Positions 45,724 to 54,770 of a stretch of DNA of 64,000 nucleotides are shown piece by piece (the first letter of the stretch is position 1; every line of letters begins with the position of its first letter). Made by a program: the position numbers and the translations under genes. A model generated the notes under the pieces. It was given only the letters and a program-made list of their open reading frames with translations, was not told where the DNA came from and ran no database searches. The stretch is taken from contig NZ_AUCB01000005.1 in the NCBI RefSeq assembly GCF_000429545.1, positions 1 to 64,000 of the forward strand, given 5' to 3'. Source of the stretch: Arenibacter certesii DSM 19833 (lineage in GTDB: Bacteria; Bacteroidota; Bacteroidia; Flavobacteriales; Flavobacteriaceae).

Positions 45724-46395
45724 ATGAAAACCGTTTTTTTAGTCAGTTTCATACTTTTTGTAGGGGTCTCCTGTGCCCAAAATAATGGAGATAATAATAT
45801 GCCCAACACCTTATTATTTAAAGCTGCAGCAAATAACGACACTATAAGCTTAATACATGCGATTAATAAAGGTGCCAATCTGGAATTTAAAGACAGTAAA
45901 GGAAAAACGGCATTAATGATCGCTACCTATAATAATTATATAGAAGCCGCTAAGATCTTAATTAATGCAGGTGCCGATGTTAATGCACAAGATCATATGC
46001 TAAACTCCCCCTTTCTTTATGCAGGTGCCGAGGGTTTTACCGAAATTGTAAAGTTATGCATGACCGCTAATCCAGATTACCGGGTGGTAAATCGCTATCA
46101 AGGGACCGCGTTAATTCCGGCTTGTGAAAGCGCCCATTTGGAGGTCATTAAGATATTACTTGAAGACCCTAGCTATCCTGTAGACCATATTAACCGTTTG
46201 GGATGGACTGCTCTATTGGAGGCTATAATTCTAGGACATGGCGGAAAGGCGTATCAACAAACGGTTTCCCTTTTAATAGCTGCCAATGCCGATGTAAATA
46301 TCGCTGACAGCAATAATGTATCCCCCCTACAGCACGCAGAACAAAAAGGATTTAAAGAAATTGTTCAAATTCTAAAAAATGCCGGGGCTAAATAA
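45724..46395 (+). CDS. Ankyrin-repeat lipoprotein
   Basis: The 223-residue protein has a lipoprotein signal (MKTVFLVSFILFVGVSC, lipobox GVSC). It contains about five ankyrin repeats between residues 35 and 222, with typical GKTALMIATYNNYIEAAKIL, LINAGADVNAQD, WTALLEAI and SPLQHAEQKGFKEIVQIL segments. It is likely anchored in the envelope as a protein-binding module. It is a larger counterpart of the secreted ankyrin protein at 5359. Confidence 0.85.
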   Translation: MKTVFLVSFILFVGVSCAQNNGDNNMPNTLLFKAAANNDTISLIHAINKGANLEFKDSKGKTALMIATYNNYIEAAKILINAGADVNAQDHMLNSPFLYAGAEGFTEIVKLCMTANPDYRVVNRYQGTALIPACESAHLEVIKILLEDPSYPVDHINRLGWTALLEAIILGHGGKAYQQTVSLLIAANADVNIADSNNVSPLQHAEQKGFKEIVQILKNAGAK

Positions 46396-46731
46396 TTCAT
46401 TCCTCTTGTAATTGAATTATTGACCAATGTCTTTCAGTATTAATGAAGAAATATAATGTTCAGCAATGTAAGGATCACCTAACCCTTAAAAAAAACCACC
46501 CTTCACATCTAATTAAATTTTTATTCAATTTTTTTGCGCCTAAAAGCGTACACTTTGCTGATTGCATTAAACACCCTAGTGGGTTTATGGAAGATTAATA
46601 ATATCAACTTATTAAATAGCCGCTTCATCCCTTCTAAAATGGAAACTTAAATGCTTTATAGATCAGGATAATTCACTTATCTTAGAGTTATCCATAATTG
46701 CAAATTACTACGCGCTTAATTCAATTTTTAA
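46396..46731. other. 336-base gap, no gene seen
   Basis: AT-rich DNA with runs of A and T (about 46486-46540). No open frame with family resemblance, no exact TAnnTTTG element close to the next gene and no strong hairpin were found. Confidence 0.35.
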
Positions 46732-47607
46732 ATGAAAAATTATTTATCGTTATTAGTGAAAAGAAATCTCTTTGTTCTATTTCTTTTTCTCACTGTTGGA
46801 TTGTCTGCACAAGAGTCTAACTTAGATAGTATTTTATCCGACTTTAAAAATAAACCTCAACGAGTTCTGGTTGCTGCCCATAGAGCTACCAATGATAATT
46901 ACCCAGAGAATTCTTTGGGCGCGATAAAGGAAAGCATTCTTATAGGTGTAGATATCGTTGAATTAGATATTAGGCAAAGCAAAGATGGGGAGTTGGTAAT
47001 TATGCACGATCGTACCTTGGACAGAACTACCACTGGCAGTGGAAATGTAGAAGACTATACCCTAAAAGAACTTAAAAAGCTGCTACTAATGCATATGGAC
47101 AGCGTTAGTACAGAGCACATCCCCACCTTCGAAGAGGTGCTTCAATTGACTAAGGGAAAAATTCTGCTAGACATCGATTTTAAATTAGAGGATATGGCCT
47201 CCATTGAGAAGACCTATGCCCTCATTCAAAAATACGGCATGGAAAACCAAATTCTATTTTTCCTTTATGATTATAAAGACACCCCAACCTTGCAAAAACT
47301 GGACAAAAGGATACGAATTATGCCAAGGGCCTATTCTAGAAGGGAAGTGAGGAGAATTTTAAGGATGGATAATATTGATATTGTTCATATCGACGAAAGC
47401 TACTATAAAGACAGCGCTATGCGCAACATCATAAACTCCGGAGCAAGGGTTTGGATAAATTCATTAGGAAAATATGATGCTATGGAACGCGTGAAAAAAG
47501 ATTCTGGATTTAATGCTTTGTTGAGCAAGAAGTATGTTAATGTAATACAGACCGATTTACCAGAAGCCCTTTTAAATTACCTAAGAGCACGTAACCTCCA
47601 CCGTTAA
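46732..47607 (+). CDS. Secreted glycerophosphodiester phosphodiesterase-family protein
   Basis: The 291-residue protein has a signal peptide (hydrophobic residues 11-25, cleavage at GLSAQ) and a GDPD TIM barrel. Active-site residues are in AAHRATNDNYPENSLGA (His-Arg and Glu), DIVELDIRQSKDG (Glu, Asp metal ligands) and VIMHDRTLDRTTTGSG (catalytic His). It should hydrolyse glycerophosphodiesters or related phosphodiesters outside the cytoplasm. It is convergent with the membrane PHP phosphoesterase (55 bases between), and both act on phosphoester bonds. Confidence 0.9.
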   Translation: MKNYLSLLVKRNLFVLFLFLTVGLSAQESNLDSILSDFKNKPQRVLVAAHRATNDNYPENSLGAIKESILIGVDIVELDIRQSKDGELVIMHDRTLDRTTTGSGNVEDYTLKELKKLLLMHMDSVSTEHIPTFEEVLQLTKGKILLDIDFKLEDMASIEKTYALIQKYGMENQILFFLYDYKDTPTLQKLDKRIRIMPRAYSRREVRRILRMDNIDIVHIDESYYKDSAMRNIINSGARVWINSLGKYDAMERVKKDSGFNALLSKKYVNVIQTDLPEALLNYLRARNLHR

Positions 47608-47662
47608 TTTTGCCATATTATAAAGTCGGGAAAATCGATATTATTTTAGACAAATATTTTGA

Positions 47663-49114
47663 TTACGTATTTTCGTTTTTTCTAACGAATCGATAATATA
47701 TCACCATTCCCGAATATAGCAAAAAGACACCTCCAATAATATACAAGAGGGTGCTGTACTCAGTATACAATTTTGTATACCCTTGCAAGGCTTGGCCGCG
47801 CCTATAATAAAAAACTCCCAAAACCAGCATAAACAAGGAACTTAATGCTCCCCAAATAGGCAAAGCATTAACACAATCCAAATTCTTAATCTTTTTAAAT
47901 TTTAGCAACAACTGGAGAATGGCCCACCACATCATCCAAGATGCCACTTGATACCCATTAAGAGACCTAAAATAATTAATAATCGTAACAGGCGGACTCA
48001 ATAATAGAGGTATGCCCTTATAAGAAGGCCGATCCCGATACATTAGTATCTTTAGCTTGCTCTGGTCCCTATCTCTTAAAATTTCGACTATAGACCTCAC
48101 TTTTGCCTTTGGATCCATAGCATACCAGTTGGGGATTGTAAAGGCATTCCAAATTGCGCATACCCTTCCATAACCATGATAATCCAACCCTCCCACCATA
48201 ATTAATTCATTTTCTTCACAATATTGTTTAAGCTCCTGAAATAAGGTACGATCATAATACAATTCCTTACCTACATTTTCAATTTCAAATCCATCAGCTC
48301 CCAATTCTTTATAAAATTCCTTTTCTTTCCCCTTCCCATCAAACCAATGATTTATTATTACCGCACCACCATTATTATGCGTTAACTTAACAATGGTAGA
48401 ATCTGGTTGCTCCATGGTCTGAAAACTTCCATCTAGCCCCAAAAGACTCATATGGTTAGAGCCCGAATGTTCTTGACCCACCATGACCATCGGCGTTAAT
48501 GGAAATTTGTTATCCCGCTGTTGACGGGAAAATTCCATGGTTTTATTGTAATTGGCATGATCAGTAATAAAAAAAGCATCAAATCCATTTCTTTTATGCC
48601 ACTCCCACATATTCTTTTGAGTAGTAAGTCCGTCATGGCTATATTCGGTATGGGAATGGGTGGTAACCAAAATATCATTTTTAGAATTATTAACTATAGT
48701 ATTGTTAGGCAAAGGGATAAATAGCATTACCAAGAAGAAGGCAAATCCTACCGCAAGTAATAATGGAATATCACCAAACATCTTTATTAGCTTTTTTCTT
48801 TTTAAAGACTTGGAAGGAAGGGTTTTAAGTTGCATCAACCTATAACCGCTATAAAGAAACAACATCCATAAAATTGCAATTGGTATCTCACGCAAAGGAT
48901 CTACCGCACGATTAAAAAAAAGTAAAGGCCCAAAAATAGGCTCAAACAGCATTCTCCATACAGGTATATGAATACTAAAATCAGCTACCGGCTGTACTGT
49001 TAATGCATTAATTATTTCGATGGGGAATGGAAATAAAAGAACTAAAATGAGTAGAAGAAGAGGTCCTACAATCCCTATTATAATCTCATCCCACTTTTCT
49101 TTTCGCATGTCCAA
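47663..49114 (-). CDS. Membrane protein with PHP-type phosphoesterase domain
   Basis: The 483-residue protein has about four N-terminal membrane helices (13-33, 50-65, 78-90, 112-133), an extracytoplasmic PHP domain (about 148-345) and further helices near the C terminus (about 385-475). PHP metal motifs: VTTHSHTEYSHDG (HxH), FFITDHANY (Asp-His), VGQEHSG, INHWFD and GGLDYHGYGR. All the expected ligands are present, so a phosphoesterase activity is plausible. I do not know a characterised member with this membrane-PHP-membrane layout. Confidence 0.82.
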   Translation of the reverse strand: MDMRKEKWDEIIIGIVGPLLLLILVLLFPFPIEIINALTVQPVADFSIHIPVWRMLFEPIFGPLLFFNRAVDPLREIPIAILWMLFLYSGYRLMQLKTLPSKSLKRKKLIKMFGDIPLLLAVGFAFFLVMLFIPLPNNTIVNNSKNDILVTTHSHTEYSHDGLTTQKNMWEWHKRNGFDAFFITDHANYNKTMEFSRQQRDNKFPLTPMVMVGQEHSGSNHMSLLGLDGSFQTMEQPDSTIVKLTHNNGGAVIINHWFDGKGKEKEFYKELGADGFEIENVGKELYYDRTLFQELKQYCEENELIMVGGLDYHGYGRVCAIWNAFTIPNWYAMDPKAKVRSIVEILRDRDQSKLKILMYRDRPSYKGIPLLLSPPVTIINYFRSLNGYQVASWMMWWAILQLLLKFKKIKNLDCVNALPIWGALSSLFMLVLGVFYYRRGQALQGYTKLYTEYSTLLYIIGGVFLLYSGMVIYYRFVRKNENT

Positions 49115-49435
49115 AAACTATTTTTACACCTTAGCTTTACTTTTGTTGAAATACACAAAAAATAAAACCATAATCCTATCTATGGCCTTTGATTCCTTTA
49201 TGATGTGCTACACATTACTGTACCTCCCCACAAGTACCCTCGGAAAGGTCTATTATCAGGGCTTCTTAAAATACAATCAAAATACTGAAAAATAGGTAGA
49301 ATCCCGTCAGATCTAAAACAGTTTGTTTAGTTTTTACGCTCATCGCTATGATGGTGAAAGTTTAAGTTTTTTGAAAGCCAACCTATCAGGGCATACGTTA
49401 GCCATGAATAACCTATGCCTAACAAGATAAAGAAT
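49115..49435. other. 321-base gap, no gene seen
   Basis: No frame of coding quality was found, and no strong hairpin after the aldolase stop at 49436. Confidence 0.35.
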
Positions 49436-50359
49436 TTATTGTCTAGGATTAGAGGTAGTATAATAGTTAAATGCTTTTACATACTCTTTTATTTGCGTCT
49501 GTTGCTCTGGATTGAACCGTTGTAAAGGCTCTGCTACAAAATCCTGACAAATGTTCATCGCTAACAAAGCGGACTTAGTACCTTTAATATGTCTAGATGA
49601 ATATTTCCCCACTTCATAGATGGTATTATGGATCTTAATCACCTTTTTGCGCAAGGATTTTACCCTCTCAAAATCCTTTTCTTCAATCGCCTCATAAAGC
49701 TCTACAAATAATCCAGGAAAAAAATTAGCGCCTCCCGCCACAGCGCCATGTCCTCCATTCATTATAGTTTCAGGTAAGAACAATTCGGTTCCCGTCATGA
49801 TAGAAAATAGGGGATCCTTTTTAAACTCCTCGATTAACATATAAAGAAATGACAGATCACCAGAACTATCCTTTATTCCTATTGCTCCTAACTCCCATGC
49901 TTTCCTTACTATTTTCATAGTTAAGTTTAGTTTTGTACAGCTAGGCATATTGTAAAGAATAAATGGCAATGGCAGTAGTGGCACTAAATTCTGCAAATAA
50001 TCCAACATTTCTTTTTCCGAGATAGGAAGATAAAATGGAGGTGCTATCACCAAAGCATCGGCTCCTTCTTTTTTTGCATGGCTAGCCAAATCTATTGTTT
50101 CTTCAAACGAAGTGTCCGTAACACCCACAAGTATGGGCACCTTCCCGGCTACCAATCTACAGGTTTCGGTGATCAACTTTTTACGGAGGTTATGGCTTAA
50201 GCTAGGTCCCTCACCTGATGTCCCCAAAAGGAAAATACCGTGTACTCTACCATCCAATAAATGATAAACCAAATTCTTTAAGCCAATAATATCTAACTTT
50301 AGATTCTCTTGGAGTGGAGTAACCATTGGCGGGATAATCCCCTTTAAAGGTAAATTCAT
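49436..50359 (-). CDS. DapA/NanA-family aldolase (dihydrodipicolinate synthase superfamily)
   Basis: The start at 50359 gives a 307-residue class I aldolase of normal length. The upstream frame to 50473 lies over the regulatory gap. The Schiff-base lysine is Lys163 in GAIGIKDSSGDLS, the catalytic Tyr is Tyr136 in FILYNMPSC, and the carboxylate-binding loop is LLGTSGEGPS (45-54). These enzymes act on pyruvate plus an aldehyde (sialic acid lyase, KDG aldolase, DHDPS). With a sugar-uptake cluster beside it, a sugar-acid lyase role is more likely than lysine synthesis. It is divergent from an AraC-type regulator, 231 bases apart. Confidence 0.88.
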   Translation of the reverse strand: MNLPLKGIIPPMVTPLQENLKLDIIGLKNLVYHLLDGRVHGIFLLGTSGEGPSLSHNLRKKLITETCRLVAGKVPILVGVTDTSFEETIDLASHAKKEGADALVIAPPFYLPISEKEMLDYLQNLVPLLPLPFILYNMPSCTKLNLTMKIVRKAWELGAIGIKDSSGDLSFLYMLIEEFKKDPLFSIMTGTELFLPETIMNGGHGAVAGGANFFPGLFVELYEAIEEKDFERVKSLRKKVIKIHNTIYEVGKYSSRHIKGTKSALLAMNICQDFVAEPLQRFNPEQQTQIKEYVKAFNYYTTSNPRQ

Positions 50360-50508
50360 TTGCCTGTATTTATAAGTCTTCCGCATACGGGTTACATCGA
50401 TATCAAACAAATAGCCTACTCTAGCAATAAGACTTGTCAATATACCGGTATTAACCCTATATAGGATATACACAAAATAAAATGAATTATAAACCTCACA
50501 CCACTATA

Positions 50509-50584
50509 ATATTGTTTTAATTACATTAAATATTACCTTTTATTTAAAATTAATTAGTTATATTCACAATATAATGTCAATATA
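50509..50584. promoter_or_regulatory. Possible AraC-type operator: CAATATA direct repeat
   Basis: CAATATA occurs at 50567-50573 and 50578-50584, 11 bases start to start (one helical turn, the spacing expected for the two helix-turn-helix units of an AraC protein). A CAATAT copy in the other orientation is at 50509-50514. The region is very AT-rich, so chance is not excluded. Confidence 0.35.
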
Positions 50585-50590
50585 TTAAAT

Positions 50591-51439
50591 ATGGAGTTTG
50601 TATTTGAGAATATCTATGTCCCGACCAAACATTCATTTATTTCGAGGAAGTTACCATTGGCATCCAATGCAAGAATCCACTCTCATAAAAACTTCGAATT
50701 AAATTTTATTACCTCGGGTTCTGGAAGAAGAATTGTAGGAGACAATATTTCTGGATTTGAAAATGGTGACCTCGTACTTTTGGGGCCTAACTTGCCCCAT
50801 TGCTGGGAAGCTTTGGATGCCGAAAAAGGGAAAGATCCCTTTTGTATTGTCACCCATTTTTCGGAAGACATTATAAACTCGGATTTTTTCAAAATGCCTG
50901 AGTTGGAGCAGGTGTTGGATTTACTAAAACAATCTAATACTGGACTGCGATTTAAGCTTAAAAATGATACTTACATACGGTCTATCCTAGAAAAAATCAC
51001 CCAGTTGACAGGTTTGGCATATTACATCCAATTATTAACTATATTCAATTATCTGATTCACGTTGAAGAAAGGGAAAATTTATCCAACCCCAATAGCCAC
51101 TCTCCTACTTTTTCAAAAAATCTGGATAAGATCAACAAGGTGTATGAATATGTCTTTCAAAACATCCAGGAAGGGGTGAAATTAGAAGAAGCTGCTGCTG
51201 TATTAAATATGGCCCCTAGTAGTTTTTGCAGATATTTTAAGAAAAAGACTGGCCTTACCTTTATGGAATATGTAAAAAGCGTAAGGGTAGGCATAGCGGC
51301 CAAATTACTTGCGGAAACCGATAAGCAGATTACCCAAATTTGCTTTGAAAGTGGCTATAACAATCTTGCCAATTTTAATCATTATTTTAAGTTTATCATG
51401 GAAAAGACCCCATCCGAATATCGTAAGACGTTTAGATAA
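50591..51439 (+). CDS. AraC-family transcription regulator with cupin sensor domain
   Basis: The 282-residue protein has an N-terminal cupin (about 20-110: RIHSHKNFELNFITSGSG, NGDLVLLGPNLPHCWEA) and a C-terminal AraC DNA-binding domain with two helix-turn-helix units (about 185-282: KLEEAAAVLNMAPSSFCRYF, then ITQICFESGYNNLANFNHYF). The cupin resembles sugar-binding sensor domains. It is divergent from the aldolase and convergent with the membrane-protein pair, so it is the natural regulator candidate for the cluster. Confidence 0.92.
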   Translation: MEFVFENIYVPTKHSFISRKLPLASNARIHSHKNFELNFITSGSGRRIVGDNISGFENGDLVLLGPNLPHCWEALDAEKGKDPFCIVTHFSEDIINSDFFKMPELEQVLDLLKQSNTGLRFKLKNDTYIRSILEKITQLTGLAYYIQLLTIFNYLIHVEERENLSNPNSHSPTFSKNLDKINKVYEYVFQNIQEGVKLEEAAAVLNMAPSSFCRYFKKKTGLTFMEYVKSVRVGIAAKLLAETDKQITQICFESGYNNLANFNHYFKFIMEKTPSEYRKTFR

Positions 51440-51475
51440 TTCTACCTCCGTGCTGGCCTTTAATACAAATGAACC

Positions 51476-52114
51476 CTACCGCTTAAAAACATTAATCAAC
51501 ACTCCTAAAGATATTACTACAAAAGAAACTAAGGTGATAGGAGGCAGTCCCCCTTTCCAATTAGCAAAGTTCATCCAATTGTGATATCCCAAAAAAAATA
51601 GATGTAGCCCGAATAATAATAACAATCCCAGTATAAATTTACTAGAGGTCAAAAAATTCACCAGTCTTTCTTTACCTACTCCCCCATTCTTGAAACATTG
51701 ATGATAAACTACTAACATCATAAAACTAATCACCCCAGCTAATAAACTTATTCCTCCCCTAGCAGACAACGTGCCGTTCTCTTCAAAAAAAACATTAAAA
51801 TAAGAGGGATTAAGAATTAACAAACTCAATAATACATGGAGAATGGTCATTAAAAGTCCAGAAATCCCCAATAGTTTCTTAGCAGCTCTTGTTGAAAAAA
51901 CAACTATGCCCAGGGTGGACAACGGCCTAATGGAAACACATAAAGTAAGAATGGTTATAGCCCCTAAGGACACTCCCTTATTAAGGACGAAGATGGGAAA
52001 GTCCTTCCAAGGCACATCCCCTTTTAGATGATACCTTAAAACAGCATATCCTATAGCTATTATCACAACAACTGTGATGAAAAAAATGTTCTTTTCTTTA
52101 TCTTTATTCGTCAT
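51476..52114 (-). CDS. Unrecognised membrane protein, possibly ferric-reductase-like
   Basis: The 212-residue integral membrane protein has about six helices (10-26, 46-62, 74-97, 121-138, 158-175, 188-207). LLGISGLLMTILHVLLSLL and FLGYHNWMNFANWKGGLPP recall the haem-binding helices of ferric-reductase-like transmembrane proteins (MsrQ type), with His88 and His177 nearby, but the similarity is weak and from memory. It starts four bases after the stop of the 423-residue membrane gene, so both are likely one translational unit. Confidence 0.65.
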   Translation of the reverse strand: MTNKDKEKNIFFITVVVIIAIGYAVLRYHLKGDVPWKDFPIFVLNKGVSLGAITILTLCVSIRPLSTLGIVVFSTRAAKKLLGISGLLMTILHVLLSLLILNPSYFNVFFEENGTLSARGGISLLAGVISFMMLVVYHQCFKNGGVGKERLVNFLTSSKFILGLLLLFGLHLFFLGYHNWMNFANWKGGLPPITLVSFVVISLGVLINVFKR

Positions 52115-52118
52115 ACAC

Positions 52119-53390
52119 CTAGTCTAAAGGAAATCTATTGTGACCCCCTATATCGCCATGCAAAGTAATGGCCAGCAATGCCAAAAGAGCCATAAATGTT
52201 ATAGCAACCAACAAATAGAGAGACCATTTTTTTATTGGCACACTGTCTTGGTTCCCAAAAGAAAAGGGTGCTTTTATGAAACGAAGTAATAGTATAAGTA
52301 TTAAAATATTTAGTAAATACAGGTGATGCGTAGCTTCCATTATCCCTCCAAAAATCCCTTTAACGATATAACTCACCAACATATAGGGAACCAATAAAAT
52401 AAATAAGGTTTGGAACACCTCTTTCTGCCCTAATTGCCTATTTCTCAATTGCAAGTACAGTAAAATCATCATTAAAAATAGTACTACAGCTGCCACCACC
52501 GTACTAATGGTGGCGAGCGACTCCAAGTTTGGTAAATTTTTTAAACGCCTAGCAAAGTGTGCGTAGCTCAGGGATTCTCTATAAACGATTAGCGGTATAA
52601 ATAGAGCAATAACAACCCAGGCACTCCAGTTTTCCCACTTTTTTGGCTCTGGAATATCCATTGGCCATTTGGAACTGAAGACACCATAGGCCATCCCCAA
52701 GCCCCCAAAGAACCCGATACTATATTCCATAACATTCCACATATTAAAGGAAACCAGTGCTGTGATGCCCAATACCTGTAAAAAGTTACCTAATCCAAAG
52801 CCAATACCTGCTCCTAGCATTGAAAAAAATGCTACCCTAATGGCCGACAGTCTTTTTTCCCTAGCCATATGCCATAACATGGCTAATGCGGCACCCAAAC
52901 AAACTGCCCAAGCCTCGGACCGTGGCGGAGTCATTTTTACACCTATTTGTTCTACTAAAAGATAGTAAGTTAAGAGTCCGCCAACTGTCATTTCTGTTAT
53001 TAACGCTCCCCATTTAACTCTATTTTCCTTGGTAGAATCTAGGGTAAGCCCAACTAGTCCACCTCCTAACCATCCAAAAAGTCCGCCTATTACAAATAAC
53101 ATTCCCAGACCATAAAAGGCATTGATAAAATTGTCTGCTTTGCCATAGCCAACTATCATTCCGTAGCTAATCATACCGCCTGCTCCCCAGCCAATTCCAG
53201 AAGCCAAGGCGACAACCATCATTTTACGGTACCAATCTTGTCGTCGTGAAACCAGCACCAGTGCAACTCCGCCTATGCCGCCCGCCCATGCGGCACCCTG
53301 CTCATGCCCAAACTGACCCCGTATAGCCCATGCAGTTGCCAAAGACATAGCAACAATTAGTGCTGGGATTCGCCAAGTGCCTGTTTTCAT
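52119..53390 (-). CDS. Unrecognised polytopic membrane protein
   Basis: The 423-residue protein has about eleven to twelve helices and many glycine-rich turns: RGQFGHEQGAAWAGGIGG (24-41), GIGWGAGGMISYG, IGGLFGWLGGGLVGLTLDS and YSIGFFGGLGMAYG. The C terminus is HGDIGGHNRFPLD. I do not recognise the family. The Gly-rich helices and His/Glu residues in the first loop suggest a transporter or acyltransferase-like protein. Its place after the hydrolase and phosphoesterase genes suggests uptake of the product of the SusCD cluster, but that is inference. Confidence 0.7.
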   Translation of the reverse strand: MKTGTWRIPALIVAMSLATAWAIRGQFGHEQGAAWAGGIGGVALVLVSRRQDWYRKMMVVALASGIGWGAGGMISYGMIVGYGKADNFINAFYGLGMLFVIGGLFGWLGGGLVGLTLDSTKENRVKWGALITEMTVGGLLTYYLLVEQIGVKMTPPRSEAWAVCLGAALAMLWHMAREKRLSAIRVAFFSMLGAGIGFGLGNFLQVLGITALVSFNMWNVMEYSIGFFGGLGMAYGVFSSKWPMDIPEPKKWENWSAWVVIALFIPLIVYRESLSYAHFARRLKNLPNLESLATISTVVAAVVLFLMMILLYLQLRNRQLGQKEVFQTLFILLVPYMLVSYIVKGIFGGIMEATHHLYLLNILILILLLRFIKAPFSFGNQDSVPIKKWSLYLLVAITFMALLALLAITLHGDIGGHNRFPLD

Positions 53391-53597
53391 AATAATGATT
53401 TTTGACTATTTTATTTCTTCGATCACACGTTTTACATGTCAATGAGTTCCACTAATTACCATCAGTCACCAATGAACGTAGTGGTACATCTCTGCCCCAT
53501 AGGCTCCGTTTTCTTCTTTTATACTTAGCAATCAGATCAAGACTCAGTTCGTTAGTCCAATTGTGAGTGGCCTATTAGCTTAGGGTTTTGGTCTAAT

Positions 53598-54719
53598 TTA
53601 TTTTCGTCTCTTAACTTCTACTGTTTCTATTTCGTTTCCGTTAATATCCGTCACCAATAGAATGGCTTTGTTTTTTTTAACCTGCACGTTAACAAAATGC
53701 TCTATTTTAGTAGCTTTTTTTGTTTCGGGAAGTTCAAAATCAATGTCATATAGCGGTGCACCGGCACCAGCAGAGGTAATATAGTGAACGCCATTTTTTG
53801 TTGCTCTATGGTAATGATGATCATGACCGTTAAAAAAGACCTGCACATGGTGTCTTTCAAAAATATCGCCCCAGAACTTCCTAGTCTTTTCCGCTTCCGC
53901 TTTTCGATTTTTCATGGCACTGTAAAGGGGTTTGTGTTGAAAAATAAAAACAAAACCTGCTTCCTTATTTAAGTCCAACACTTTTTCCAACCATTTTTTT
54001 TGAGTGATGAAATATTCCGAGAATGCCTCTTGCCAAAAAGCCTCACTATTTTTATCGGTCACAAACTCGGGTTGGGAGATCTGTTTTCCTTCACTATCCA
54101 AAACAATCATAAGGGCATCACCTACAGTAAAGTAGTAGTATTTCTCATTATTGGGAAGATCGAAAAGGTCATAATAATAAGGGGAATCCTTCTCATGATT
54201 TCCTAATACTGGATAATAGGGGGTATTCCGCATCAAATCTTTATTCACTTCAAAAAATGCTTCCCAATCTTCTATAGATCTACCATTGGATACCAAATCA
54301 CCAGAATTGACAATAAACCGTGGATTGGTTTCCATTATTTTGGCTACTACCTTGGCATGTACATCATGCCTACTTCTAGAATCGCCAGTAACCACAAAAT
54401 TAAACGGGGCTATTTCCTCGGGATAGGTAGTTAATGTACCTTTCCCTTCATCCGTGCCATCATTAAGCACATCATAAGTATACTCCGTATTGGGCATTAA
54501 TCTTCCCAAATGAATCTTATGGTGTTTATATTCACTTACGGTCTTTACATTTCCTTCGGGATCTGTAATAGTAGGCTCACTTACTTTAGTAGACCAGCAT
54601 ATGGTAGCGTCCTTGGTTCCCATTTGTTGTATATAAGGTCCAAAAGCAATCTTTGGATTTTCTTGTGCCAATCCAAATGCACCGATCAATAAGCATAATA
54701 AGAACAAAACTTTTTTCAT
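53598..54719 (-). CDS. Secreted purple-acid-phosphatase-like metallophosphoesterase
   Basis: The 373-residue protein has a signal peptide (MKKVLFLLCLLIGAFGLAQ), a short fibronectin-III-like N-terminal domain (about 25-100) and a calcineurin-like phosphoesterase domain. Metal motifs: VTGDSRSR, VNSGDLVSNG, VLGNHEKD, FQHKPLY and FFNGHDHHYHR. This two-domain layout is that of purple acid phosphatases, although the Tyr of the purple-acid motif (GDxxY) is not visible. It should remove phosphate from an exported substrate. It lies 51 bases after the BNR hydrolase gene. Confidence 0.88.
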   Translation of the reverse strand: MKKVLFLLCLLIGAFGLAQENPKIAFGPYIQQMGTKDATICWSTKVSEPTITDPEGNVKTVSEYKHHKIHLGRLMPNTEYTYDVLNDGTDEGKGTLTTYPEEIAPFNFVVTGDSRSRHDVHAKVVAKIMETNPRFIVNSGDLVSNGRSIEDWEAFFEVNKDLMRNTPYYPVLGNHEKDSPYYYDLFDLPNNEKYYYFTVGDALMIVLDSEGKQISQPEFVTDKNSEAFWQEAFSEYFITQKKWLEKVLDLNKEAGFVFIFQHKPLYSAMKNRKAEAEKTRKFWGDIFERHHVQVFFNGHDHHYHRATKNGVHYITSAGAGAPLYDIDFELPETKKATKIEHFVNVQVKKNKAILLVTDINGNEIETVEVKRRK

Positions 54720-54770
54720 GATTTACTATTTTTATATTTTAATTTATTGAGATACCATTTCCCTTTTACA

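Noticed and set aside
49436-50359. Lysine-pathway dapA
   Set aside because: Context is a SusCD/AraC locus and no lysine genes are near, so a biosynthetic role is less likely than sugar-acid cleavage.
50360-50473. Longer start for the aldolase
   Set aside because: The 38 extra residues precede a normal DapA-type N terminus and lie in the probable operator region.
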